In this document: positions 9,023 to 17,410 of the stretch, one piece after another
Position numbering within the stretch: position 1 is the first letter of the stretch
How the letters are laid out: every line of letters starts with the position of its first letter
Assembly: GCF_020149765.1 (NCBI RefSeq)
Contig: NZ_CP083809.1
Span: forward strand, 2,852,001-2,916,000
Source of the DNA: Pantoea agglomerans
GTDB taxonomy: Bacteria > Pseudomonadota > Gammaproteobacteria > Enterobacterales > Enterobacteriaceae
Reading direction: 5' to 3'
DNA length: 64,000 bases
Program-made: the position numbers and the translations under genes
The notes under the pieces: generated by a model
The model's database searches: none
What the model was told of the DNA's origin: nothing
Seen by the model: only the letters and a program-made list of their open reading frames with translations

Positions 9023-9787
9023 ATGATTTTAAATGCTCGTCTGCAAACTGACCAATCAATCGCTGATTCCTTGCCCATCCTGCTTATTCACGGCCTGTTC
9101 GGCAGCCTGGATAACCTTGGCGTGCTGGCGCGCGGCCTGAAAGACGCGGGTCCGCTGATACAGGTTGATGTGCGCAACCACGGTCTCTCGCCGCGCGCCG
9201 ACGAGATGAGCTATCGCGCCATGGCGCAGGATATGTTCGATACCCTGGACGCGCACGGCATCGATCGCGTCGCCGTTATTGGCCACTCAATGGGCGGCAA
9301 AATCGCCATGGCGATGAGCGCGCTGGCGCCGCAGCGCCTGGCGCGTCTGGTGATGATCGACATCGCGCCGGTGGATTATCAGACGCGTCGCCACGACGAG
9401 ATTTTTGCCGCTATCCGCGCCGTCAGCGACGCAGGCGTCCGCCAGCGCAGTGAGGCTGCGCAGGTGATGCGCAGCCATATTAAAGAGGAAGGCGTTATCC
9501 AGTTTATTCTCAAGTCGTTCCAGGAGGGCGAATGGCGCTTTAACGTTCCGGCGCTATGGGAAAACTACGCTACACTCACTGGCTGGGAAGCGGTGCCCGC
9601 CTGGCCTCATCCCGCGCTCTTTATTCGCGGCGGCGACTCGCCCTATCTCGACAATCAGCATCGCGACGCGCTGCTGCGTCAGTTTCCCGCCGCCCATGCG
9701 CACGTGATCAGCGGTGCCGGCCACTGGGTACACGCTGAGAAACCTGATGCCGTATTGCGCAGCGTTCGTCGCTTTTTTGCGCTTTAA
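9023..9787 (+). CDS. ybfF: YbfF, acyl-CoA/ester hydrolase (alpha/beta fold)
   Basis: A 254-residue alpha/beta-hydrolase in the position of E. coli ybfF, divergent from seqA. The oxyanion segment is LLIHGLFGSLDNLG and the nucleophile elbow is GHSMGGK (Ser in VAVIGHSMGG). The late acid and His are seen in GAGHWVHAEKPDAV. E. coli YbfF hydrolyses short-chain esters and acyl-CoAs in vitro; its role in the cell is unclear. The 250-base gap from seqA contains the divergent promoters but no further gene. Confidence 0.93.
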   Translation: MILNARLQTDQSIADSLPILLIHGLFGSLDNLGVLARGLKDAGPLIQVDVRNHGLSPRADEMSYRAMAQDMFDTLDAHGIDRVAVIGHSMGGKIAMAMSALAPQRLARLVMIDIAPVDYQTRRHDEIFAAIRAVSDAGVRQRSEAAQVMRSHIKEEGVIQFILKSFQEGEWRFNVPALWENYATLTGWEAVPAWPHPALFIRGGDSPYLDNQHRDALLRQFPAAHAHVISGAGHWVHAEKPDAVLRSVRRFFAL

Positions 9788-9860
9788 AAGCAAAAGCTTG
9801 CCGTTCGCGGTTTAGCATTGGCGTCATCACTTCCGCTGGAGTATGATGGCGCGCTAAATT

Positions 9861-9889
9861 TTGCCGCTGTGCGTTTTTTGCGGCGGCAA
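9861..9889. repeat. Hairpin in the ybfE leader
   Basis: TTGCCGC and GCGGCAA are complementary around a 15-base loop, 55 bases before the ybfE start. It may be a terminator remnant for ybfF or a leader structure. No LexA-type CTGT-N8-ACAG box is visible here. Confidence 0.35.
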
Positions 9890-9943
9890 TGGCCCATTTC
9901 TCGTTATAAGCGCGCCTGTTCGCGCCCCTAGTTTTACTAACCC

Positions 9944-10219
9944 ATGGCAAAAGAAAACACTGATCGCACCACGCTGGATCTGTTTGCAAACGAGCGTCGG
10001 CCCGGCCGACCGAAAACCAGTCCGCTTTCGCGTGATGAACAGCTGCGCATCAATAAGCGCAATCAACTGAAACGTGACAAAGTGCGCGGGCTGCGTCGTG
10101 TCGAACTCAAAATGACCAGCGAAGCCGTGGACGCGCTAAACACCCTGGCTGAGCAGCGCAACATCAGCCGCAGCGAACTGATTGAACAGATGCTGCTGGC
10201 GCAACTCAAACTGGGCTGA
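9944..10219 (+). CDS. ybfE: YbfE, small ribbon-helix-helix-like protein
   Basis: A 91-residue protein nearly identical to E. coli YbfE in its first 50 residues (RTTLDLFANERRPGRPKT; SRDEQLRINKRNQLKRDKVRGL). The C-terminal part (KMTSEAVDALNTLAEQRNISRSELIEQMLL) resembles a ribbon-helix-helix DNA-binding motif. E. coli ybfE is LexA-controlled, but I cannot see a good LexA box upstream here. It lies before fldA on the same strand. Function is unknown. Confidence 0.9.
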   Translation: MAKENTDRTTLDLFANERRPGRPKTSPLSRDEQLRINKRNQLKRDKVRGLRRVELKMTSEAVDALNTLAEQRNISRSELIEQMLLAQLKLG

Positions 10220-10353
10220 CGCGCGCAAAGCGCACGCAGAAGCAAATGGAGCGGCTTTTCGAGTTCCGCCCTTTTGCCCGCTCTGCTATCATTCGCTTAA
10301 TTGTGCGCTCCGCGCATGCACTCATTATCAGGATTTAAGAGGTTATTTACCCC

Positions 10354-10884
10354 ATGGCAATCGTAGGCATCTTCTTTGGCAGCGATACCGGCAACACCGA
10401 AAACATTGCAAAAATGATCCAGAAACAACTGGGCAAAGAGGTTGCGGAAGTACACGACATTGCCAAGAGCACGAAAGAAGATCTCGAGGCGTTCGATATC
10501 CTGCTGCTGGGCATTCCGACCTGGTACTACGGCGAAGCGCAGTGTGACTGGGACGACTTTTTCCCGACGCTGGAAGAGATCGATTTCAACGGCAAGCTGG
10601 TGGCGCTGTTTGGCTGCGGCGACCAGGAAGACTACGCAGAATATTTCTGCGACGCGATGGGCACCATTCGCGACATTATCGAGCCGAACGGCGCGGTGAT
10701 CGTCGGCCACTGGCCAACCGAAGGCTACCACTTTGAAGCGTCTAAAGGCCTGGCAGACGACAAGCACTTCCTTGGCCTGGCTATCGATGAAGATCGTCAG
10801 CCGGAACTGACCAGCCAGCGCGTCGAAGCATGGGTGAAGCAGATTTACGATGAGCTGCAGCTGCAGGCGATCATCGAAGCCTGA
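10354..10884 (+). CDS. fldA: FldA, flavodoxin 1
   Basis: A 176-residue long-chain flavodoxin, the same length as E. coli FldA. The FMN phosphate loop is FFGSDTGNTENIAKMI, and aromatic FMN-stacking segments are TWYYGEAQCDWDDF and GCGDQEDYAEYF. It carries one electron to biotin, methionine and isoprenoid synthesis enzymes. It lies upstream of fur, as in E. coli, so some transcripts may read into fur. Confidence 0.98.
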   Translation: MAIVGIFFGSDTGNTENIAKMIQKQLGKEVAEVHDIAKSTKEDLEAFDILLLGIPTWYYGEAQCDWDDFFPTLEEIDFNGKLVALFGCGDQEDYAEYFCDAMGTIRDIIEPNGAVIVGHWPTEGYHFEASKGLADDKHFLGLAIDEDRQPELTSQRVEAWVKQIYDELQLQAIIEA

Positions 10885-10894
10885 TTACCCACAT

Positions 10895-10924
10895 ACTCAA
10901 TGTGGGCGCTGGCTCACATTGAGT
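10895..10924 (+). terminator. Hairpin after fldA
   Basis: ACTCAATGTG and CACATTGAGT form a perfect 10-bp stem with a 10-base loop, 11 bases after the fldA stop. Only a delayed five-T run follows, so termination may be partial, letting some fldA transcripts reach fur. Confidence 0.6.
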
Positions 10925-11126
10925 TAATGGTTTTTCCTATAGAAATAATAGCTACAGCTTTTTAACTTTTATCTTCGATTCTGTACAATACCCACATCGG
11001 TTATCTGCTTATTTCTCCCGCGAGGTCAGGAAGTTAACGAAATGATAACGAACCTCCTGCATTTCTCCGCCCGGCGCCGTTACGCATCTTCTTACAGCCC
11101 GTGTTGATTTCAGGCGTTTACCTCGG

Positions 11127-11179
11127 TTTTCATTTTAAAACTTCACCTCTATAATGAGACGCAAATGAGAATAGATAAC
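11127..11179 (+). promoter_or_regulatory. Proximal fur promoter with overlapping Fur-box-like site
   Basis: TTTTCA at 11127-11132 and TATAAT at 11150-11155 are 17 bases apart. Directly after it, 11161-11179 matches the 19-bp Fur box at 12 of 19 positions (AAATGAGAATAGATAA core), fitting autoregulation. A second possible promoter, TTAACT-N16-TACAAT, lies near 10,961-10,990. Together these account for most of the 354-base fldA-fur gap. Confidence 0.6.
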
Positions 11180-11242
11180 GAACGACATTCAAGGCAAGGC
11201 GCCTCAAGTAACCAGCAAAGTAACAGGACAATATCCGCATGA
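11165..11242 (+). CDS. uof: Candidate uof leader peptide upstream of fur
   Basis: A 25-codon reading frame starts at ATG 11165 and its TGA overlaps the fur ATG (ATGA), as expected for the coupled leader peptide uof described in E. coli. The peptide starts MRIDNERHSRQGASSNQQ. If the proximal promoter is used, its start would be almost leaderless. Conservation and translation are unproven; position and overlap are the only support. Confidence 0.45.
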   Translation: MRIDNERHSRQGASSNQQSNRTISA

Positions 11243-11682
11243 CTGACAACAACACCGCATTAAAGAAGGCTGGCCTGAAAGTCACGCTGCCCAGACTTAA
11301 AATTCTGGAAGTGCTTCAGGAACCTCAGTGCCATCACGTCAGCGCGGAAGATCTTTATAAACGCCTGATTGATATGGGCGAAGAGATTGGTCTGGCTACC
11401 GTTTATCGCGTACTGAACCAGTTTGACGATGCGGGCATCGTGACGCGTCACAACTTCGAAGGCGGGAAATCGGTTTTCGAACTGACCCAGCAGCATCATC
11501 ACGATCACCTGATCTGTCTGGACTGCGGCAAAGTCATCGAATTCAGCGACGAATCAATCGAAGCGCGCCAGCGGGATATCGCCACCCGCCACGGCATCAA
11601 GCTGACGAACCACAGTCTCTATCTCTACGGACACTGCGCGCTGGGCGATTGCCGCGAAGACGACACGCTCCACGATCAGTAA
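11239..11682 (+). CDS. fur: Fur, ferric uptake regulator
   Basis: A 147-residue iron-dependent repressor close to E. coli Fur (148 residues). The winged-helix domain is residues about 1-80 (KKAGLKVTLPRLKILEVLQ; GLATVYRVLNQFDDAGIV). The dimer and metal domain follows, with the HHHDH stretch, the structural zinc CLDCGK pair and C-terminal CALGDC. It represses iron uptake genes when loaded with ferrous iron. Translation is probably coupled to the short frame that overlaps its start. Confidence 0.98.
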   Translation: MTDNNTALKKAGLKVTLPRLKILEVLQEPQCHHVSAEDLYKRLIDMGEEIGLATVYRVLNQFDDAGIVTRHNFEGGKSVFELTQQHHHDHLICLDCGKVIEFSDESIEARQRDIATRHGIKLTNHSLYLYGHCALGDCREDDTLHDQ

Positions 11683-11707
11683 AGATGTGCTATGCAGTGA
11701 TTTTAAA

Positions 11708-11733
11708 AGCCGGTATGCGTACCGGCTTTTTTT
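11708..11733 (+). terminator. fur terminator
   Basis: AGCCGGTA and TACCGGCT pair around TGCG and are followed by a run of seven T. The opposite strand has a shorter A/T tract, so it may also serve the convergent gene that ends at 11741. Confidence 0.9.
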
Positions 11734-11740
11734 ATGGCCG

Positions 11741-12136
11741 TCAGGCGACCAGCGTTTCGTGCAGGTAGCGCCAGCGGGGAATGGAGGTGGTGCAGTCGAG
11801 GATCGCCAGTGAGATGCGCGCCTGATCGCTGCCGTTCATCATCTGTAGCTCGCGGTACTGAATAGTGACTTCATCTTTACGCTGCGAGATCACCGCGTGC
11901 TCGCTGGTGGCAATGCGCATACCTTCACGGCGCCCCTGCAGCTGACGGAACAGATCTTCGGTCTGATTTAAATCGAGCAGCCTGCCCTGCGTCGTGACCA
12001 TGCGGAAATCGGGATGGAAGTGCGAAAGCAGCAGATGGAAGGTATCATCCTCGCCGGATGGCTGGTTGAATATACGTTCGATTAACTGATGTAAAACCAC
12101 CACGCTGTGTTTTGCTTCCTGACCAAGAGCTGTCAT
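11741..12136 (-). CDS. Uncharacterised 131-residue protein, NTF2/DUF4440-like
   Basis: I do not recognise a named family with certainty. Predicted alpha-plus-beta pattern and length resemble the SnoaL/DUF4440 NTF2-like fold: an N-terminal helix (VVVLHQLIERIFNQP), HPDFRMVTTQGRLLDLNQTEDLFRQLQ, then beta-strand-like stretches ending IPRWRYLHETLVA. There is no signal peptide. AAGGA sits six bases upstream of the ATG. It occupies the fur-glnS interval where E. coli has ybfN and chiP, and faces fur convergently. Function unknown. Confidence 0.7.
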   Translation of the reverse strand: MTALGQEAKHSVVVLHQLIERIFNQPSGEDDTFHLLLSHFHPDFRMVTTQGRLLDLNQTEDLFRQLQGRREGMRIATSEHAVISQRKDEVTIQYRELQMMNGSDQARISLAILDCTTSIPRWRYLHETLVA

Positions 12137-12316
12137 CTTTTTTCCTTTTTATGCCCGCATAGCCTCTTTAAAGAGCGAATAGCCTACCTGAAAAAAAGAA
12201 ATTCACATCTGTAAATTGATTAATTTTCGTTAACTCAGATAATTGCCAGAGTGGTCCGACAAGCTTTAATCGTTTGTTACAGAACAATAAAACGCCCTTG
12301 CGCCGATTGCAGGTAT

Positions 12317-12338
12317 AAAAAAGGGCGATTGCTCGCCC
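12317..12338 (-). terminator. glnS terminator
   Basis: On the minus strand GGGCGA and TCGCCC pair around GCAA and are followed by six T, 35 bases after the glnS stop. The 180 bases between it and the neighbouring minus-strand gene are AT-rich and hold that gene's promoter region. Confidence 0.88.
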
Positions 12339-12372
12339 TGTAATGATTTTATCACGCCGTTAATGCAAAACC

Positions 12373-14040
12373 TTAATCGCCGATTTTTGCCCAGGTATCG
12401 CGCAGGCCAACGGTGCGGTTAAACACCAGCTGGTTTGGACGCGAATAGTGGCTGTCGGCGCAAAAGTAGCCTTCACGCTCAAACTGATAAGGCGCTTCCG
12501 GGCTGGCGTTCTGCAGGCCAGGCTCAACAAATCCCTGACGGATCTCCAGCGACTTCGGATTGATGGTGGTCAGGAAATCCTCTTCCGCGCCCGGATTCGG
12601 CACGCTAAACAGGCGATCGTAGAGGCGGAACTCTGCTGGCAGCGCATGGTCCGCTGAAACCCAGTGAATGACGCCCTTCACCTTGCGGCCATCTGCCGGA
12701 TCTTTGCTCAGGGTATCAACGTCGCAGGTGCAGTAGATGCAGGTGATATTCCCCTCTTCATCTTTCGCGACGCGCTCGGCGCGGATCACGTAAGCGTTGC
12801 GCAGACGCACCTCTTTGCCCAGCACCAGTCGCTTGTACTGCTTGTTGGCTTCTTCGCGGAAGTCGGCGCGATCGATCCACACCTCACGGCCAAACGGCAC
12901 TTCACGCGTGCCCATCTCCGGCTTGTTGGGATGATTTGGCATAGTGATGACTTCGTTATGGCCCGCCGGCAGGTTTTCAATGACCACTTTCAGCGGATCG
13001 AGCACCGCCATGGCGCGCGGTGCGTTTTCGTTCAGATCGTCACGAATGCAGGACTCCAGCGACGCCATCTCAACCACGTTGTCCTGTTTGGTGACGCCGA
13101 TACGGCGGCAGAACTCGCGGATCGAGGCGGCGGTGTAGCCGCGACGGCGCAGACCCGATACGGTCAGCATGCGCGGATCGTCCCAGCCCTCTACCACCTT
13201 TTCGCTCACCAGCTGCGTCAGCTTACGCTTCGACATCACCGCATATTCAAGGTTAAGGCGGGAGAACTCATACTGGCGCGGATGCACCGGAATAGAGATG
13301 TTATCCAGCACCCAGTCATAGAGGCGACGGTTGTCCTGGAACTCCAGCGTACAGAGCGAATGGGTGATATTTTCCAGCGCATCGGAGATGCAGTGGGTAA
13401 AGTCGTACATCGGATAGATGCACCACTTTTTGCCGGTCTGGTGATGTTCGGCGAACTTAATGCGGTAGAGCACCGGATCGCGCATTACGATAAAGCTGGA
13501 GGCCATATCGATTTTGGCGCGCAGGCAGGCTTTGCCCTCGGCGAATTCGCCGTTGCGCATTTTTTCAAACAGCGCCAGGTTTTCTTCCACGCTGCGATCG
13601 CGATAGGGGCTGTTTTTGCCCGGCGCGGTCAGGGTGCCGCGGTATTCACGGATCTCTTCCGGCGTCAGCTCGTCGACATAGGCCAGACCTTTGGTGATCA
13701 GTTCAACCGCGTAGTGATAAAGCTGATCGAAGTAATCTGAGGAATAACGAACGTCACCACTCCACTCAAAGCCCAGCCACTGTACGTCGCGCTTGATGGA
13801 TTCGACGAACTCCATATCCTCTTTAACCGGGTTGGTATCGTCGAAACGCAGGTTGCACTGCCCCTGATAGTCCTGAGCGATGCCGAAGTTCAGGCAGATC
13901 GATTTAGCATGGCCGATATGCAGATAGCCATTAGGCTCAGGCGGAAAACGGGTATGCACGCTGTTGTGCTTACCGCTCGCCAAATCTTCGTCAATGATCT
14001 GACGAATAAAGTTAGTTGGGCGGGCTTCAGCCTCACTCAT
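12373..14040 (-). CDS. glnS: GlnS, glutaminyl-tRNA synthetase
   Basis: A 555-residue class I aminoacyl-tRNA synthetase, one residue longer than E. coli GlnS. The HIGH motif is [15 protein letters not shown] and the KMSKS equivalent is VMSKRK. Acceptor-binding segments such as [22 protein letters not shown] and the C-terminal beta-barrel ([21 protein letters not shown]) are present. It charges the glutamine tRNAs encoded 9-10 kb away in this window. The gap to nagE contains the nagE terminator. Confidence 0.98.
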   Translation of the reverse strand: MSEAEARPTNFIRQIIDEDLASGKHNSVHTRFPPEPNGYLHIGHAKSICLNFGIAQDYQGQCNLRFDDTNPVKEDMEFVESIKRDVQWLGFEWSGDVRYSSDYFDQLYHYAVELITKGLAYVDELTPEEIREYRGTLTAPGKNSPYRDRSVEENLALFEKMRNGEFAEGKACLRAKIDMASSFIVMRDPVLYRIKFAEHHQTGKKWCIYPMYDFTHCISDALENITHSLCTLEFQDNRRLYDWVLDNISIPVHPRQYEFSRLNLEYAVMSKRKLTQLVSEKVVEGWDDPRMLTVSGLRRRGYTAASIREFCRRIGVTKQDNVVEMASLESCIRDDLNENAPRAMAVLDPLKVVIENLPAGHNEVITMPNHPNKPEMGTREVPFGREVWIDRADFREEANKQYKRLVLGKEVRLRNAYVIRAERVAKDEEGNITCIYCTCDVDTLSKDPADGRKVKGVIHWVSADHALPAEFRLYDRLFSVPNPGAEEDFLTTINPKSLEIRQGFVEPGLQNASPEAPYQFEREGYFCADSHYSRPNQLVFNRTVGLRDTWAKIGD

Positions 14041-14146
14041 CTCTCAATCCTCAATACGTATAGCGGATGGTTTGTACCACGAAGTAACGGAGTATGATCC
14101 ACAAAGCGTCGAAGGGAAACAACCGGTTTGTTAAGGCGATAAAACG

Positions 14147-14171
14147 AAAAAGGCAGGAATCGCTTCCTGCC
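14147..14171 (-). terminator. nagE terminator
   Basis: GGCAGGAA and TTCCTGCC pair around a four-base loop, followed on the minus strand by five T. The plus strand also has a run of eight T a few bases on, so it may work in both directions. Confidence 0.85.
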
Positions 14172-14202
14172 TGCTTTTTTTTACAGCGATGCGGTTAAGG
14201 GC

Positions 14203-16233
14203 TTAGCTTTTAACCTCGTAAAGCGGGGTTTCACCAGCCACCACCTGCCCGGTCGCCAGCAGCGTCAGCCCGGCGAAATCTTCGCTGTTGCTGATCACCA
14301 CGGGGCTGATCATCGAACGGGCACTGGCGTTGAGGAAATCGAGATCCATCTCCAGTACCGGCTGACCCGCCGCAACCGTCGCGCCCTCTTCCACCAGCCG
14401 GGTAAAGCCTTTACCACCCAGCGCCACGGTGTCGAGACCCATATGCACCACAATTTCAACGCCGCTGCTGGTTTCCAGGCAGAAGGCATGATTGGTGTCG
14501 AAGATTTTCACTACGGTGCCGGCAGCGGGTGCCACCACGGTTTTTCCGGTCGGCCTGATCGCCAGCCCTTCGCCTACCGCCTGGCTGGCGAAGGCTTCGT
14601 CAGGCACCGCCTCCAGCGCGACGACTTCACCGCTGACCGGCGCCATCAGCGTCACAATGGTTTTGGTCTCGCGGTTCAACACCCCCTGCGGTTTTGCCGC
14701 GGGTGCCGCTGGCGCGCTCGAAGCGCCGCCCGCAGAGGCGACCGGCCCTTTCGTCAGGACTTTTTTCATTGCGGACGCGATGCTTTCCGCCTGGGTGCCG
14801 ACAATCACCTGCACGCTCTGCTTGTTCAGGCGAATAACGCCTGACGCGCCCAGATTTTTGGCCACCGACTCGTTGACCTGCGACGAGTCTTTAACGTTCA
14901 AACGCAGACGCGTGATACAGGCGTCGATGCCGGTCAGGTTGTCTGAGCCGCCCACCGCGCCGATATAGCGACGCGCCAGCGATTCAGTCGCGCTTTCGCC
15001 GTTGCCGGAGTGGTCAACGTTCACGTCGTAGCCGTCCGTTTCGTCGCCCGCCACCGCCAGCTCGCGGCCCGGCGTCATCAGGTTAAATTTCTTAATGGTA
15101 AAGCGGAATACCACATAGTAGAGCACAAAGAAGACGATGCCCTGCGGGATCAGCATCCACCAGTGGGTCGCCAGCGGGTTGCGGCTCGACAGCACCATAT
15201 CCACCAGACCGGCGCTAAAGCCGAAGCCGGCGATCCACTGCATGCTGGCGGCGATAAACACCGAGATACCGGTCAGCACGGCGTGGATAACGTAGAGCAC
15301 CGGCGCGACGAACATAAAGGAGAACTCCAGCGGCTCGGTAATGCCGGTGAAGAAGGCGGCAAAGGCCGCGGCCAGCATAATACTGCCGACTTTGACGCGG
15401 TTTTCGGGACGCGCGCAGTGATAGATCGCCAGCGCCGCGCCAGGCAGACCGAACATCATGATCGGGAAGAAGCCCGCCTGATAGCGCCCGGTGATGCCGA
15501 CAATGCCGGTGCCGTTAGCGATCGACTGTGCGCCACCGAGGAATTTCGGAATATCGTTGATGCCCGCGACGTCGAACCAGAATACCGAGTTCAGCGCGTG
15601 GTGCAGACCAACCGGGATCAGCAGACGGTTAAAGAAGGCGTAGATACCTGCACCGACCGAGCCCAGCTTCTGAATATGTTCACCAAAGTTCACCAGGCCG
15701 TTGAAGATCACCGGCCAGATGTACATCAGAATAAAGGCCACCAGGATCATCAGAAAAGAGACCAGAATAGGCACCAGGCGACGGCCGCTAAAGAAAGAGA
15801 GCGCCTTCGGCAGTTCCACATGGCTGAAGCGGTTATAGACCTCCGCCGACAGGATACCCACCATAATGCCGACAAACTGGTTTTGAATTTTGCCAAAGGC
15901 CGCGGGCACCTGATCGGCCGGGATCTTCTGGATCATCGCCACTGCCGCTGGTGAACAGAGCGTGGTCACCACCAGAAAACCGACAAACCCGGTCAGCGCC
16001 GCCGCGCCATCTTTATCTTTTGAGAGGCCATACGCCACGCCAATTGCGAACAGCACCGACATATTATCAATAATCGCCGAGCCCGACTTTATCAGCAGCG
16101 CGGCGAGAGCGTTGCTTGCGCCCCATGCGTCCGGGTCAAGCCAGTAGCCGACCCCCATGAGTATTGCGGCGGCTGGCAGGACCGCTACCGGTACCATCAG
16201 CGCGCGGCCGACTTTTTGTAAGTAACCTAACAT
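14203..16233 (-). CDS. nagE: NagE, N-acetylglucosamine-specific PTS permease EIICBA
   Basis: A 676-residue three-domain PTS transporter that imports and phosphorylates N-acetylglucosamine. EIIC spans about residues 1-385, with many membrane segments and the GITEPLEFSFMF motif. EIIB follows, with its phospho-cysteine in GIDACITRLRL, and then EIIA, with the phospho-His in GVEIVVHMGLDTVALGG. The start is set at MLGYLQKVGRALMVPVAVLP, six bases after AAAGGAC; a longer reading frame adds 30 basic residues with no ribosome site. It diverges from nagBACD. Confidence 0.96.
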   Translation of the reverse strand: MLGYLQKVGRALMVPVAVLPAAAILMGVGYWLDPDAWGASNALAALLIKSGSAIIDNMSVLFAIGVAYGLSKDKDGAAALTGFVGFLVVTTLCSPAAVAMIQKIPADQVPAAFGKIQNQFVGIMVGILSAEVYNRFSHVELPKALSFFSGRRLVPILVSFLMILVAFILMYIWPVIFNGLVNFGEHIQKLGSVGAGIYAFFNRLLIPVGLHHALNSVFWFDVAGINDIPKFLGGAQSIANGTGIVGITGRYQAGFFPIMMFGLPGAALAIYHCARPENRVKVGSIMLAAAFAAFFTGITEPLEFSFMFVAPVLYVIHAVLTGISVFIAASMQWIAGFGFSAGLVDMVLSSRNPLATHWWMLIPQGIVFFVLYYVVFRFTIKKFNLMTPGRELAVAGDETDGYDVNVDHSGNGESATESLARRYIGAVGGSDNLTGIDACITRLRLNVKDSSQVNESVAKNLGASGVIRLNKQSVQVIVGTQAESIASAMKKVLTKGPVASAGGASSAPAAPAAKPQGVLNRETKTIVTLMAPVSGEVVALEAVPDEAFASQAVGEGLAIRPTGKTVVAPAAGTVVKIFDTNHAFCLETSSGVEIVVHMGLDTVALGGKGFTRLVEEGATVAAGQPVLEMDLDFLNASARSMISPVVISNSEDFAGLTLLATGQVVAGETPLYEVKS

Positions 16234-16341
16234 TTGTCCTTTCCCCCTATGAGACTGACTTGTCGCCCTGCGCCGCTTGCTTTTTATTGTCAGCCGCAGG
16301 GGTTGAATGACACTACACTTCACGGTGCGCAGTGTAATGAC

Positions 16342-16366
16342 AAATTAATTCGCCTCGCAAATTATA
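16342..16366. promoter_or_regulatory. NagC-like operator (nagE side)
   Basis: A near-palindrome with the form TTAATTCG-CC-TCGCAAATTA, matching the NagC operator type (AT-rich arms around a C/G centre). It lies about 110 bases upstream of nagE. NagC repression relieved by GlcNAc-6-phosphate is established for this regulon in E. coli. Confidence 0.65.
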
Positions 16367-16377
16367 CGCGTCTCTTC

Positions 16378-16393
16378 TGTGATAATTATCACC
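16378..16393. promoter_or_regulatory. CRP site between nagE and nagB
   Basis: TGTGA-TAATTA-TCACC matches the CRP consensus TGTGA-N6-TCACA in nine of ten core bases. It lies between the two NagC-like boxes, as in E. coli, where CRP activates both divergent promoters. Confidence 0.7.
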
Positions 16394-16437
16394 AAAAGGC
16401 ACCATTAACTGCCGAGACGTCTGGCGAACCACCCCAA

Positions 16438-16460
16438 CTTATTTTATGATGAAAAATATC
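16438..16460. promoter_or_regulatory. NagC-like operator (nagB side)
   Basis: TTATTTT-ATGATG-AAAAATAT is a near-palindrome centred about 96 bases (nine helical turns) from the nagE-side box. That spacing suits NagC looping. It is about 95 bases upstream of the nagB ATG. Confidence 0.6.
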
Positions 16461-16553
16461 AAGACGCAGCGATCGCGCGCTGAATACGGTTTACGGCTTT
16501 ACCACCAGGCTAACTGCGTCGTCCCCTTTTCTTTTCTCAGAATGAGGTGAAAC

Positions 16554-17354
16554 ATGCGACTTATTCCTTTGGCTACCCCTACGCAGGTCGGTAAATGGGC
16601 AGCCCGTCATATCGTTAATCGTATCAATGCCTTTAACCCCACCGCAGACCGTCCCTTTGTGCTGGGACTGCCGACGGGCGGCACGCCGCTGGAAGCTTAC
16701 AAGCATCTTATCGAGATGCACAAAGCGGGCCAGGTCAGCTTCAGGCATGTGGTAACCTTCAATATGGATGAATATGTCGGCCTGCCGAAAGAGCACCCGG
16801 AAAGCTATCACAGCTTTATGTACCGCAACTTTTTCGATCACGTTGATATTCAACCAGAAAATATCAATCTTCTGAATGGCAATGCGCCAGATATTGACGC
16901 AGAATGTCGCCAGTATGAAGAGAAGATCCGCGCGCTGGGCAAAATTCATCTGTTTATGGGCGGCGTCGGTAACGATGGCCATATCGCCTTTAACGAACCC
17001 GCTTCTTCGCTCGCCTCGCGCACCCGCATTAAAACGCTGACGCACGACACCCGCCTGGCGAACTCGCGCTTCTTCAACGGCGATGTGGATCAGGTGCCGA
17101 AATATGCCCTGACCGTCGGCGTCGGCACGCTGCTGGATGCGGAAGAGGTGATGATTCTGGTGACCGGCCATGTCAAAGCGCAGGCGCTGCAGGCCGCCGT
17201 GGAAGGCAACGTCAACCATATGTGGACCATCAGCTGCCTGCAGCTGCATGCAAAATCGGTGGTGGTATGCGACGAACCCGCCACCATGGAACTGAAAGTG
17301 AAAACCGTTAAATATTTCCGCGAGATGGAAGCGGAAAATATGAAAGGCGTGTAA
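16554..17354 (+). CDS. nagB: NagB, glucosamine-6-phosphate deaminase
   Basis: A 266-residue enzyme of E. coli length that converts glucosamine 6-phosphate to fructose 6-phosphate and ammonia. Motifs seen are [14 protein letters not shown], the catalytic segment FNMDEYVGL and [17 protein letters not shown] with the catalytic Asp and His. GAGGTGA precedes the ATG. It is the first gene of nagBACD and completes entry of GlcNAc carbon into glycolysis. Confidence 0.98.
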   Translation: MRLIPLATPTQVGKWAARHIVNRINAFNPTADRPFVLGLPTGGTPLEAYKHLIEMHKAGQVSFRHVVTFNMDEYVGLPKEHPESYHSFMYRNFFDHVDIQPENINLLNGNAPDIDAECRQYEEKIRALGKIHLFMGGVGNDGHIAFNEPASSLASRTRIKTLTHDTRLANSRFFNGDVDQVPKYALTVGVGTLLDAEEVMILVTGHVKAQALQAAVEGNVNHMWTISCLQLHAKSVVVCDEPATMELKVKTVKYFREMEAENMKGV

Positions 17355-17368
17355 GACGATGTAGTAAT

Positions 17369-17392
17369 GCCCGCCGCGAAGCTCTGGCGGGC
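17369..17392 (+). repeat. Hairpin between nagB and nagA
   Basis: GCCCGCC and GGCGGGC are complementary around a 10-base loop and fill the short nagB-nagA gap. No T-run follows, so it is more likely an mRNA stability or processing element than a terminator. Confidence 0.55.
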
Positions 17393-17410
17393 TCAGCCGG
17401 GAGAACCACG

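Noticed and set aside
9790..9943. LexA box upstream of ybfE
   Set aside because: E. coli ybfE is in the SOS regulon, but no CTGT-N8-ACAG-like site could be found here.
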